NCBI GenBank assembly: GCA_934668605.1
Contig: CAKUNY010000047.1
Span: 1 to 13,560 of the forward strand
Origin: an uncultured Oscillospiraceae bacterium
GTDB lineage: Bacteria; Bacillota; Clostridia; Oscillospirales; Oscillospiraceae
DNA: 13,560 nucleotides
Direction: 5' to 3'
Notes under the pieces: generated by a model
Told to the model about the DNA's origin: nothing
Databases searched by the model: none
What the model saw: the letters and a program-made list of their open reading frames with translations, nothing else
Made by a program: the position numbers and the translations under genes
Shown: positions 1 to 5,490 of the stretch, one piece after another
Numbering within the stretch: position 1 is the stretch's first letter
Layout of the letters: the number at the start of each line of letters is the position of its first letter

Positions 1-1
1 A

Positions 2-307
2 CACGAGAAGGTGCTTCTGTCGTGCGTCATCGGCGTCAAAGACCCCTACAAGATGCAGAAGGTCAAGGCCTTCGTCGTGCTTCGCCCGGGCTTTGAGGCA
101 AACGACGCGACGAAGAAGGAGCTTCTCGACTACTGCCGCCAGCACATCGCGAAATACGCCATGCCGTATGACATCGAGTTCCGCGACGAGCTTCCCAAGA
201 CACTGGTCGGCAAGGTCGCCTACCGCATTCTTGAGGAAGAAGAGGCCGATCGTCAGGCCACGCAGGAGGCTGTGCAGGCCGCGCAGGAAGCTTCCGAAAA
301 CAAGTAA
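2..307 (+). CDS. AMP-forming acyl-CoA synthetase, C-terminal fragment (5' end outside window)
   Basis: The open frame enters from the left edge in phase with base 2 and ends at TAA 305-307, leaving about 101 residues. They match the mobile C-terminal subdomain of the AMP-binding (ANL) superfamily: an 'SCVIGVKDPYKMQKVKAFVV' segment, then 'KYAMPYDIEFRDELPKT', then 'LVGKVAYRIL', where the lysine of 'GKV' occupies the adenylation-step lysine position of the family. Proteins of this kind activate a carboxylic acid with ATP and transfer it to CoA in the cytoplasm. The tail after 'YRIL' is a Glu/Ala-rich extension ending 'SENK'. The substrate cannot be read from this end; a fatty acid or similar acid is likely. 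The GTG at 11-13 is an internal codon, not a start. Confidence 0.85.
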   Translation, partial: HEKVLLSCVIGVKDPYKMQKVKAFVVLRPGFEANDATKKELLDYCRQHIAKYAMPYDIEFRDELPKTLVGKVAYRILEEEEADRQATQEAVQAAQEASENK

Positions 308-320
308 TCTTGCAAGCAGC

Positions 321-342
321 GTGCGAGCCTTCGGGCTCGCAC
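321..342 (+). terminator. Perfect 9-bp hairpin with cUUCGg loop, weak terminator or mRNA boundary
   Basis: GTGCGAGCC (321-329) and GGCTCGCAC (334-342) pair perfectly around a TTCG tetraloop. It lies 13 bases after the acyl-CoA synthetase stop and just before the ribosome binding site of the next gene. The following bases (CTGTTCTATT) are only moderately T-rich, so this may be a weak terminator or a 3'-end-protecting hairpin that lets some transcription through to the gene at 365. Confidence 0.6.
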
Positions 343-364
343 CTGTTCTATTGGAGGAATCTTC

Positions 365-1084
365 ATGGCAAATTCCAAATCGCGCATCTGGGAGCTGGAC
401 GCGCTGCGCGGCATATGCATCCTGTGCGTGATCGTTGTGCATTTTCTCTTTGACCTGTCGTTTTTCGGCGGGCTCGATCTGACGCTCCCGGCATGGTACG
501 TGTTTATCCAGGAATACGGCGGGGCGATTTTCGTTCTGCTCTCGGGCGTCTGCGTGACGCTGGGCTCAAAAAGCATCCGGCGGGGGCTCGTCGTCTTTTC
601 CTGCGGCATGCTCATTACCGCCGTGACCTACGGCATGTACCGGCTCGGGATGTCGGGCGCGGACGTGGTCGTGAAATTCGGCGTTCTGCATTTACTTGGC
701 GTGTGCATGCTCGTCTATCCGGCGTTCAAAAAGTTCCCCCCGGCCGCGCTTGCGATCATCGGCTTTCTCATCGCCGTCACGGGCTTTGCCATCCGGGGCA
801 TGATCGTTCCGCAGCGCTGGCTCTTCCCGCTGGGTCTTACCTATGAGGGCTTCACATCGAGCGACTATTTCCCGCTTTTTCCGCAGCTGGGCTATTTTCT
901 CATCGGCGCAGCCATCGGCAAAACCGCCTACCGGGAAAAGAAGACGCTTCTTCCCGGCGCGTTTCAGAAAACCGGCATTGCCCGCTTTTTCTGCTGGTGC
1001 GGCCGGCAGTCGCTGTTCATTTACCTGCTGCATCAGCCGATCGTCTACGGCCTTCTCGAGCTCGTTCTCCTGCTGCGCGGCTGA
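365..1084 (+). CDS. DUF1624 / HGSNAT-like integral membrane protein (putative acyltransferase)
   Basis: 239 residues, start ATG 365 with GGAGG at 353-357. The N-terminal 'RIWELDALRGICILCVIVVH' is the signature of the heparan-alpha-glucosaminide N-acetyltransferase catalytic-like family (DUF1624, related to YeiB). Other family features are 'FGVLHLLG' (His109), 'DYFPLFPQLGYFLIGAAIG' (residues 167-185) and the final helix 'SLFIYLLHQPIVYGLL' (His223). Several hydrophobic segments (about 14-34, 50-66, 73-92, 104-121, 124-142, 171-186, 215-237) predict a polytopic inner-membrane protein. The family is thought to acylate cell-surface glycans or lipids across the membrane; the substrate is unknown. 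The terminator at 1104 ends the unit, so it is either single or a weak operon with the upstream synthetase. Confidence 0.85.
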   Translation: MANSKSRIWELDALRGICILCVIVVHFLFDLSFFGGLDLTLPAWYVFIQEYGGAIFVLLSGVCVTLGSKSIRRGLVVFSCGMLITAVTYGMYRLGMSGADVVVKFGVLHLLGVCMLVYPAFKKFPPAALAIIGFLIAVTGFAIRGMIVPQRWLFPLGLTYEGFTSSDYFPLFPQLGYFLIGAAIGKTAYREKKTLLPGAFQKTGIARFFCWCGRQSLFIYLLHQPIVYGLLELVLLLRG

Positions 1085-1103
1085 TCCGAAACCCATATAA
1101 AAG

Positions 1104-1157
1104 AGCTTCCCGCACCGTGCCACAAACGCGTGGTTTTCCGTGCGGGAAGCTTTTTTG
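1104..1157. terminator. Rho-independent terminator, probably bidirectional, between convergent genes
   Basis: AGCTTCCCGCAC (1104-1115) pairs perfectly with GTGCGGGAAGCT (1140-1151), with a nested CCAC/GTGG stem (1120-1123 with 1130-1133). On the plus strand a run of Ts follows (1151-1156). On the minus strand the stem is followed by CTTTTATATG, a weaker T-tract. It sits between the plus-strand DUF1624 gene and the minus-strand DUF3786 gene and can serve both. Confidence 0.85.
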
Positions 1158-1175
1158 TGTTTTTCGCAGTTCGGT

Positions 1176-1781
1176 CTATACCGCCCAGTGCTGCGCGCCG
1201 GTCAGGCAGTCTAAAATCAGCGAGCCGACCGTCACCGCGTCCTCGATCGTCAAATATCCTGGCGCGCGCTCATCGAGAAGCAGCCTGCCCGATGCGGGAA
1301 ATTCCTCATCCGCGAACCAGACCTTGAGCCACAGCGGATATCGCGGCGCAAAGTCGAACCTCGCACAGAAGTCCGCGTTGGACGGCAGAATCTCCGCGCC
1401 CAGATTCTCGCACCTTCGCGTCAGCTCCTCGGGCGGCAATCCACCAAGATCGCGCCTGACGATCAGCTCCGTGTTCCGTTCCAGCCCGCCGCCGCGAACG
1501 AGCCCGTCCTTGTACTGGCTGAACGTGATCGTCCTGCCGGTGAGCGGCGTTCCGTCAGCCAGGTCCAGATAGTGAAGCAGCGTCAGCGCGTGCCACTTGG
1601 ATATGGGCGGCTCGACCGCGCAGTCCGGCAGTCGGATCCTGACGCGCCGGCCAAACGTCCGCACCCAAAACGCACCGTTCTCATACCGCGCCCCGGCCTT
1701 TTCGGCGATCTCTTCCGGCGCGTGCCGCAAAAGCCTTTCCCGCGCAGCGGCCAGCATGCGTTCGAACTGCCCGTTTTCCAT
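1176..1781 (-). CDS. DUF3786 domain-containing protein
   Basis: 201 residues from ATG 1781-1779 to TAG 1178-1176. Matches DUF3786 in its order of motifs: 'FGRRVRIRLPDCAV' (residues 43-56), 'TLLHYLDLADGTPLTGRTIT' (67-86), 'RRDLGGLPPEEL' (109-120), 'RYPLWLKVWFADEEFPASGR' (147-166), and a final 'APGYLTIED'. The family is cytoplasmic, found mainly in anaerobes, often beside corrinoid or iron-sulfur proteins; its biochemical role is not established. A longer reading frame starts 36 bases upstream at 1817, but ATG 1781 is preferred because its A is shared with the TAA of the aldo/keto reductase (TAATG), implying translational coupling and common function or dosage. Confidence 0.85.
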   Translation of the reverse strand: MENGQFERMLAAARERLLRHAPEEIAEKAGARYENGAFWVRTFGRRVRIRLPDCAVEPPISKWHALTLLHYLDLADGTPLTGRTITFSQYKDGLVRGGGLERNTELIVRRDLGGLPPEELTRRCENLGAEILPSNADFCARFDFAPRYPLWLKVWFADEEFPASGRLLLDERAPGYLTIEDAVTVGSLILDCLTGAQHWAV

Positions 1782-2809
1782 TACGGATTCTTCTTGCTGT
1801 CCGCCAGAACCTTCCAATAGTCCTCGTAGTTCGCCTGCAAGAGTTCAGGCGTGTTGAGCCCGTAGGGACACTTGGACATACACTGCCCGCAGTGCAGGCA
1901 GTTTTCGATCTGGTGCATCTTCTGCTGCCACTGTTCGGTCAGCCACTCGGCCGCGGGCGCTCTTCTGAGCATGAGCGAAATGCGCGCGCACTGGTTGATC
2001 TCGATCCCTGCCGGACACGGCATGCAGTATCCGCAGCCCCGGCAGAACCCGCCGCGCAGCTCCTTGCGATCCTGCTCGATTCTCGCCCGGCGCTCGTCCG
2101 TCAGCTCCGCGCCCTCGCGGATGCTCTGAAGGAACTGGTCAAGCTCGCTCTCGCGCTGAACGCCCCAGATGGGGACGACGCCCTGCTGCGTCTGCATCCA
2201 CGCCGCTGCCGTTAAGCCGTCTCGAATCAGACCGCCCGCCATGCCCTTCATCGCGATGAAGCCCATGTTCTTCTCGCGGCACTTTCGCACAAGCTCCAGC
2301 TCCTGCTCCCCCGCCAGATAGCTGAACGGGAACTGGAGCGTATCATAAAGCCCGGAATCGATCGCCTCGTGCGCCACGGCAAGGCGGTGGTTCGTGAGCG
2401 AAATGTGGCGGATCTTGCCCTGCTTTTTTGCCTCCAAGGCCGCGTCATACAGCCCGTCCTCTCCGCCGGGCTTGGGACAGAAGGCGGGGTTGTGGAACTG
2501 GTAGATATCGATGTAGTCCATCTTCAATGTGCGAAGGCTGGTGTCCAAATCCTTCCAGAATTCGTCCGCGGTCTGCGCGGCGGTCTTGGTCGCAAGAACG
2601 ATCTTGTCGCGCATGCCGGAAAAGGCCGCGCCGACCTTCTGCTCGCTGTCGGAGTATGCACGCGCCGTATCGTAAAAGTTGATGCCGCCGTCATAGGCCT
2701 TGTGCAGCAGATACACCGCATCGTGCTCGCTGATGCGCTGGATGGGCAGGCAGCCGAAGCCGTTTTTCTCAATGACAAGCCCCGTCTTGCCAAGCGTGAT
2801 CTTGTTCAT
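1781..2809 (-). CDS. Aldo/keto reductase with C-terminal 4Fe-4S ferredoxin domain
   Basis: 342 residues, ATG 2809-2807, preceded on the minus strand by AAAGGAGG at suitable spacing. The N-terminal 230 residues form an aldo/keto reductase TIM barrel ('LGKTGLVIEKNGFGCLPIQ'), with the expected tetrad at Asp47, Tyr52 ('FYDTARAYSDSE'), Lys75 ('LATKT') and His106 ('YQFHNP'). The C-terminal part has two cysteine clusters: C256-x2-C259-x2-C262-x2-C265-P and C304-x2-C307-x2-C310-x3-C314-P, consistent with two 4Fe-4S clusters. This architecture is common in anaerobic Clostridia; NADPH or reduced ferredoxin may be the electron donor, and the carbonyl substrate is unknown. It is the first gene of a two-gene operon with the DUF3786 gene. 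Confidence 0.92.
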   Translation of the reverse strand: MNKITLGKTGLVIEKNGFGCLPIQRISEHDAVYLLHKAYDGGINFYDTARAYSDSEQKVGAAFSGMRDKIVLATKTAAQTADEFWKDLDTSLRTLKMDYIDIYQFHNPAFCPKPGGEDGLYDAALEAKKQGKIRHISLTNHRLAVAHEAIDSGLYDTLQFPFSYLAGEQELELVRKCREKNMGFIAMKGMAGGLIRDGLTAAAWMQTQQGVVPIWGVQRESELDQFLQSIREGAELTDERRARIEQDRKELRGGFCRGCGYCMPCPAGIEINQCARISLMLRRAPAAEWLTEQWQQKMHQIENCLHCGQCMSKCPYGLNTPELLQANYEDYWKVLADSKKNP

Positions 2810-2841
2810 GGAAGTCTCCTCCTTTGTGGTTGTCTGCTTTC

Positions 2842-2869
2842 AGTATACCAAAAAAGCCGCAAAAAGCAA
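2842..2869 (-). promoter_or_regulatory. Promoter of the aldo/keto reductase-DUF3786 operon
   Basis: On the minus strand, TTGCTT (2869-2864) and TATACT (2847-2842) are separated by 16 bases. Transcription would begin near 2835, about 25 bases before the start codon. Confidence 0.7.
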
Positions 2870-2892
2870 CGCTTAATCTCCCGCTTTGCGGC
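2850..2892 (-). terminator. Terminator-like hairpin overlapping the aldo/keto reductase promoter
   Basis: Minus strand GCCGCAAA (2892-2885) pairs with TTTGCGGC (2863-2856) and is followed directly by six Ts (2855-2850), which form the promoter spacer. This has the form of an intrinsic terminator facing the gene. It may insulate the operon from read-through coming from the repeat region or the TetR gene. The loop is long (21 bases), so the stem may be weaker than it looks. Confidence 0.45.
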
Positions 2893-2934
2893 GCACGGTG
2901 GGGGCGTACGTTTTGGGATTTCCGAAATCAACGT

Positions 2935-2954
2935 GTAGGGGCGGACGCCCCTAC
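2935..2954. repeat. Perfect 20-bp palindrome GTAGGGGCGGACGCCCCTAC
   Basis: Two 9-bp arms (GTAGGGGCG and CGCCCCTAC) flank a GA centre. The outer seven bases of each arm (GTAGGGG / CCCCTAC) equal the termini of the 105-bp element beginning 28 bases further on. It may be a minimal or solo-end member of the same dispersed repeat class. Confidence 0.65.
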
Positions 2955-2982
2955 GGTTCTTCGGGAACCTTCCGGGAAGTTC

Positions 2983-3087
2983 GTAGGGGTCGATGCCCAC
3001 ATCGACCCGGCAAGCGGAACCGGTTTTACGAAAATCCCCGGCGAATTCGCAACATTTCCACGGGGCGATGTGGGCATCGCCCCCTAC
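2983..3087 (+). repeat. 105-bp MITE-like palindromic repeat, copy 1
   Basis: Bounded by GTAGGGG (2983-2989) and CCCCTAC (3081-3087). Each end folds into its own hairpin: GGGTCGATG/CATCGACCC (2987-2995 with 3000-3008) and GGGGCGATG/CATCGCCCC (3062-3070 with 3075-3083). A GCGAATTCGC palindrome lies at 3041-3050. It matches the reverse complement of 5963-6067 at the same length, with the first 29 bases identical. There is no coding capacity, so any spread would need a transposase acting in trans. Confidence 0.75.
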
Positions 3088-3104
3088 GCAAATTTTGAAG
3101 GTAT

Positions 3105-3140
3105 CACAAAAAAGTACCGGCCTGCCTTGCAAGCCGGTGC
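3105..3140 (-). terminator. Intrinsic terminator of the minus-strand TetR gene
   Basis: On the minus strand, GCACCGGC (3140-3133) pairs with GCCGGTAC (3121-3114), allowing one G-T pair, with an 11-base loop. It is followed by a six-T run (3113-3108), starting five bases after the stop codon of the gene at 3145. Confidence 0.75.
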
Positions 3141-3144
3141 CCGG

Positions 3145-3873
3145 TTATTCTGAAACTGCTTCCAATTCACTGAGCGAAAACTCGTAGCGCATGGCGAGCG
3201 CCTGAAACAGCACGTGCATGACCCGCTCGGAAACCGCGCGGATATCGAGCCCCGCGAGAAACGCCAGCGTCTTTTCGATTTCCGCCTCCGGCACGCGGTA
3301 GGCGCGCAGGCTCATCGCCAGAAACAGCCGGATCTTTTTCTCGAGCGTCAGCGCTTCATCGCACGGCTGCGCCATATACGCGCGCATCATCCCCGCCGAG
3401 CCGATTTCCATCTCGTAAAAATCCTCCGCCGTAAGCTCCGGCTGGTACACGCCGAAGATCCGGCAAAGTTCCTTCGCCGTCTCGCGGAAAATATAGGAGG
3501 ACGCTTCTTTTTGCGTGTAGGCCTCGAGATAAATCTCCCGTAAATTCTCGTTCAGCTCCGTGAGCGTCAGCTGAATGGCCGTTTCGACCGCGTAGACATA
3601 GACGGGCGGCAGCGTCTGCCCCGCCGTGCTGCGCGCCATTTCGAACTGGTTGCCGAACATGAACGAGGCCAGCTCGGTCAGAACGCCGTCCTTGGCGCGG
3701 AAAATATTCTGAAATGTGCTGTTGGAGACGCCCGCCGCGTGGACGATCTGGGAAACCGTCGTTTTCTTATATCCCTGCTCCAAAAAGAGCTTGACGCAGA
3801 CCGTCAGAATGCGCTTTTTAGACGGCAGGCTTGCGCTTGTGATGGCGATAGAATCACGTCCCTTCCGCAGCAT
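3145..3873 (-). CDS. TetR/AcrR family transcriptional regulator
   Basis: 242 residues, ATG 3873-3871 to TAA 3147-3145. The N-terminal DNA-binding domain is clear: 'RILTVCVKLFLEQGYKKTTV' (21-40), then the helix-turn-helix 'SQIVHAAGVSNSTFQNIFRA' (41-60) and 'KDGVLTELA'. The rest (about 75-230) is the variable ligand-binding and dimerisation part; no ligand can be named. Length is slightly above the family norm because of about 18 extra residues before the domain. Spacing to a ribosome binding site is poor (AGGG abuts the ATG, and the predicted leader is about 17 bases), so the start is uncertain, but no other in-frame start was seen nearby. It is divergent from a second TetR gene at 4015. Confidence 0.85.
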   Translation of the reverse strand: MLRKGRDSIAITSASLPSKKRILTVCVKLFLEQGYKKTTVSQIVHAAGVSNSTFQNIFRAKDGVLTELASFMFGNQFEMARSTAGQTLPPVYVYAVETAIQLTLTELNENLREIYLEAYTQKEASSYIFRETAKELCRIFGVYQPELTAEDFYEMEIGSAGMMRAYMAQPCDEALTLEKKIRLFLAMSLRAYRVPEAEIEKTLAFLAGLDIRAVSERVMHVLFQALAMRYEFSLSELEAVSE

Positions 3874-3881
3874 CCCTGCAT

Positions 3882-3893
3882 GGCATGTATGCC
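3882..3893. promoter_or_regulatory. Candidate operator GGCATGTATGCC at the TetR (3145) start site
   Basis: A perfect 12-bp palindrome (GGCAT-GT-ATGCC) covers the predicted transcription start of the minus-strand TetR gene. The position suits autorepression. No second copy was noticed in the window, so the assignment is by position only. Confidence 0.45.
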
Positions 3894-3896
3894 GGA

Positions 3897-3925
3897 ATTA
3901 TACCAGACAGCGCCGCAAAAGGCAA
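3897..3925 (-). promoter_or_regulatory. Promoter of the minus-strand TetR gene
   Basis: On the minus strand, TTGCCT (3925-3920) and TATAAT (3902-3897) are separated by 17 bases. The predicted start is near 3890, giving a leader of only about 17 bases. Confidence 0.75.
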
Positions 3926-3948
3926 GCGGACAAAATTTTTCGCGCCGC

Positions 3949-3977
3949 TTGACAAACAGTTTCCTCCGCGCTATATT
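3949..3977 (+). promoter_or_regulatory. Promoter of the TetR-DUF998 operon
   Basis: TTGACA (3949-3954), a 17-base spacer, then TATATT (3972-3977). The predicted start is near 3984, inside the palindrome at 3980-3997. It lies back to back with the promoter of the divergent TetR gene. Confidence 0.85.
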
Positions 3978-3979
3978 AA

Positions 3980-3997
3980 CTAATGAACGTTCGTTAG
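3980..3997. promoter_or_regulatory. TetR-type operator CTAATGAACGTTCGTTAG
   Basis: An 18-bp palindrome with a single non-complementary pair (T3984 against G3993) directly after the -10 box. GAACGTTC-centred sites of this kind are typical operators of TetR family repressors in Firmicutes. The gene starting at 4015 is the obvious binder, by autoregulation. A related site is found at 8117-8134. Confidence 0.75.
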
Positions 3998-4014
3998 CAA
4001 TCGCAGGAGGCCGT

Positions 4015-4659
4015 ATGAAGCAGGAAGACACGAAGCAGAAAATTCTGGACAAGGCGCTCGAGCTTTTCGCCGCCCGGGGCTATGACGCAGTCAGTGTCGG
4101 CCAGATCGCGCAGGCCGTCGGCATCAAGGCGCCGTCGCTGTACAACCATTTTCCGAGCAAGCGGGCAATTTTCGACGCGCTGGTCGAAGCCGTCGCAGAT
4201 CAATACGCCCGCGACACCGACAAAATTTCCATCCACGTGCAAAACGCGCCGCAGGACGTCCCCGTCTTCACGGCGATCTCAGAGGACGCGCTTTTTGAAA
4301 AGGTGCGGCAAATTTTCGAGTACTCGCTTCATAACGAGACGATCAGCCGCTTTCGCCGCATGATGACCATTGAGCAGTTCCGCTCTTTGGAGCTCGCGAA
4401 GCTTTACACCGAGCGCTATATTGCGCGCATCGTGCGCTACCACGCCGGGATTTTCGAGCGCCTCATCGCAGCGCGCGAGATCCGGCGCGAAGATCCGCAG
4501 ACGCTGGCTCTCCTGTATGTCTCGCCGGTCATTACGCTCATCGGCATCTGCGACCGGGAGCCCGAGCGCGAGGCGGAGTGTCTGGAGCAGCTACGCGCGC
4601 ACGTCAGCCTCTTCTTCCGCACATTCAACATCGCCGCGAGTGGAAAGGCCGCGCAATGA
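4015..4659 (+). CDS. TetR/AcrR family transcriptional regulator
   Basis: 214 residues, ATG 4015 with AGGAGG at 4005-4010. The reading frame stays open far upstream (to 3739), but that extension is antisense to the divergent regulator and lies before the promoter, so ATG 4015 is the start. The DNA-binding domain is 'KILDKALELFAARGYDAVSV' (9-28), then the helix-turn-helix 'GQIAQAVGIKAPSLYNHFPS' (29-48) with 'KRAIFDAL'. The C-terminal part ('IEQFRSLELAKLYTERYI', 'LLYVSPVITLIGI') resembles TetR regulators located beside DUF998 or efflux genes. Its stop overlaps the next ATG by four bases (ATGA), so regulator and membrane protein are made together and are probably autorepressed through 3980-3997. 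Confidence 0.9.
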   Translation: MKQEDTKQKILDKALELFAARGYDAVSVGQIAQAVGIKAPSLYNHFPSKRAIFDALVEAVADQYARDTDKISIHVQNAPQDVPVFTAISEDALFEKVRQIFEYSLHNETISRFRRMMTIEQFRSLELAKLYTERYIARIVRYHAGIFERLIAAREIRREDPQTLALLYVSPVITLIGICDREPEREAECLEQLRAHVSLFFRTFNIAASGKAAQ

Positions 4660-5303
4660 AAAAGACGCTTGTGCAAAAGCTGGCGCTTCTCGGCGTCGTG
4701 AGCTTTCTTTCCTACACGGCGGCCGTCGTCTTTTCGCCCCTTGCCTACCCGGGCTATGACTGGCTCTCGCAGGCTGTGAGCGATCTGAGCGCAGCGGACG
4801 CGCCGTCTCTTTCCCTCTGGAACCGGCTGAGCAGCCTCTATAACGCCTGCGAGCTTCCGTGCGCGCTTTTGGTCTGCGTCGGGATGCAGGGGCGGAAAAC
4901 GAAGCTGCTTCGCACCGGCATTTCCCTTTTTGCCGCGATGGAGTTTCTCTCCTGCGTGGGCTACCGGATGTTCCCCCTGAGCGCGAGCGGCTTTGCGGGA
5001 ACCGCGCAGGACGTGATGCACCTGATCGTGACGGCGCTGGTGGTGCTTTTGTCCATCGCGTCTCTCAGCGTGATCATCCTCTCCGGTATCCGCGAGAAAG
5101 CCTGCCGGTCGTTCGCCGTCTGCGCCGGGGTCGCGCTGGGGCTGATGCTCACAGGCGCACTCGGCATGCAGCTTGTGCCGCAGGCGTACTTCGGCGCCGT
5201 TGAGCGGTGCAGCGTCTTTGCCGCAACCGGCTTTAACGCGTCGCTCGGCGTGCTGCTGTACCGTATGAACCCGACGCCAATGCCAGAACCCATGAAAACC
5301 TGA
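4656..5303 (+). CDS. DUF998 family integral membrane protein
   Basis: 215 residues, ATG 4656 overlapping the TetR stop (ATGA); GGAAAGG lies upstream. 'SPLAYPGYDWLSQAVSDLSA' (27-46) is the DUF998 signature following the first membrane helix. A second conserved stretch is 'MFPLSASGFAGTAQDVMHLI' (105-124). About six hydrophobic segments are seen (8-30, 57-77, 85-105, 118-143, 152-174, 185-203), as expected for this small membrane family. Its molecular function is not established. Co-transcription with a TetR repressor suggests induction by some small molecule or membrane stress. Confidence 0.85.
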   Translation: MKKTLVQKLALLGVVSFLSYTAAVVFSPLAYPGYDWLSQAVSDLSAADAPSLSLWNRLSSLYNACELPCALLVCVGMQGRKTKLLRTGISLFAAMEFLSCVGYRMFPLSASGFAGTAQDVMHLIVTALVVLLSIASLSVIILSGIREKACRSFAVCAGVALGLMLTGALGMQLVPQAYFGAVERCSVFAATGFNASLGVLLYRMNPTPMPEPMKT

Positions 5304-5306
5304 CCC

Positions 5307-5330
5307 GGAGGCCGCTATGAAAAAGCCTCC
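5307..5330 (+). other. Hairpin sequestering an upstream Shine-Dalgarno
   Basis: GGAGGC (5307-5312) can pair with GCCTCC (5325-5330). The enclosed ATG at 5317 opens a frame that runs in phase into the RNHCP gene. The hairpin would hide both GGAGG and this ATG, which argues against strong initiation here. Confidence 0.45.
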
Positions 5331-5377
5331 CCCGCGCAAAGGCCGTACAGGCCATAAAACTGTAAAAGGAGAACTGT

Positions 5378-5416
5378 TTGAATCTGACTATGTTATCTTT
5401 GGAGCGTGTGGCCTGA
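5378..5416 (+). CDS. Possible 12-codon leader peptide upstream of the RNHCP gene
   Basis: TTG 5378 is preceded by AAAGGAG (5365-5371) at six bases. The frame reads MNLTMLSLERVA and stops at TGA 5414-5416, inside the arm of the hairpin at 5401-5451. The spacing and the stop position resemble leader peptides of attenuation systems, but the start codon is weak, there is no homology evidence, and the fit may be chance. Confidence 0.25.
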   Translation: MNLTMLSLERVA

Positions 5417-5451
5417 CCGGGAGGTCTGGCAAATCTATCACACGCCGCTCC
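5401..5451 (+). ncRNA. Structured RNA leader element, hairpin A
   Basis: Nested pairing: GGAGC with GCTCC (5401-5405, 5447-5451), GTGTG with CACAC (5406-5410, 5439-5443), GCC with GGC (5411-5413, 5428-5430), a T-T mismatch, then GACC with GGTC (5415-5418, 5423-5426) closed by a GGGA (GNRA) loop. An eight-base bulge AAATCTAT lies at 5431-5438. I do not recognise a known riboswitch class. Confidence 0.5.
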
Positions 5452-5483
5452 TCCCGAAGCCTTGACCCGACATCTTCCGGAGG
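5450..5483 (+). promoter_or_regulatory. Shine-Dalgarno-sequestering hairpin B of the RNHCP gene
   Basis: CCTCCCGAAG (5450-5459) pairs with CTTCCGGAGG (5474-5483) in nine of ten positions around a 14-base loop, burying the GGAGG ribosome binding site at 5479-5483. Its left arm shares 5450-5451 with hairpin A. This predicts control of translation of the downstream gene. Confidence 0.55.
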
Positions 5484-5490
5484 ATTTTCC

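Noticed and set aside
2935..3087. Repeated hairpins considered as a small CRISPR array.
   Set aside because: Repeats are few, of unequal length, with no regular spacers and no cas genes; a MITE-like element fits better.
2893..3144. Overlapping small open frames on both strands in the repeat region.
   Set aside because: They are read through palindromic repeats, lack ribosome binding sites, and have no recognisable domain.
3739..4014. A 92-codon N-terminal extension of the TetR gene at 4015.
   Set aside because: It is antisense to the divergent TetR gene and precedes the TTGACA/TATATT promoter and the AGGAGG site at 4005-4010.
4437..5339. A 300-codon minus-strand open frame across the TetR and DUF998 genes.
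   Set aside because: Composition is Arg/His/Ala-rich with no family resemblance; it is a shadow of GC-rich coding sequence.
5395..5440. A 'GLTGRSGKS' string in the frame from 5317 that looks like a kinase P-loop.
   Set aside because: The surrounding residues are low-complexity and the stretch coincides with a structured RNA region; no kinase fold follows.
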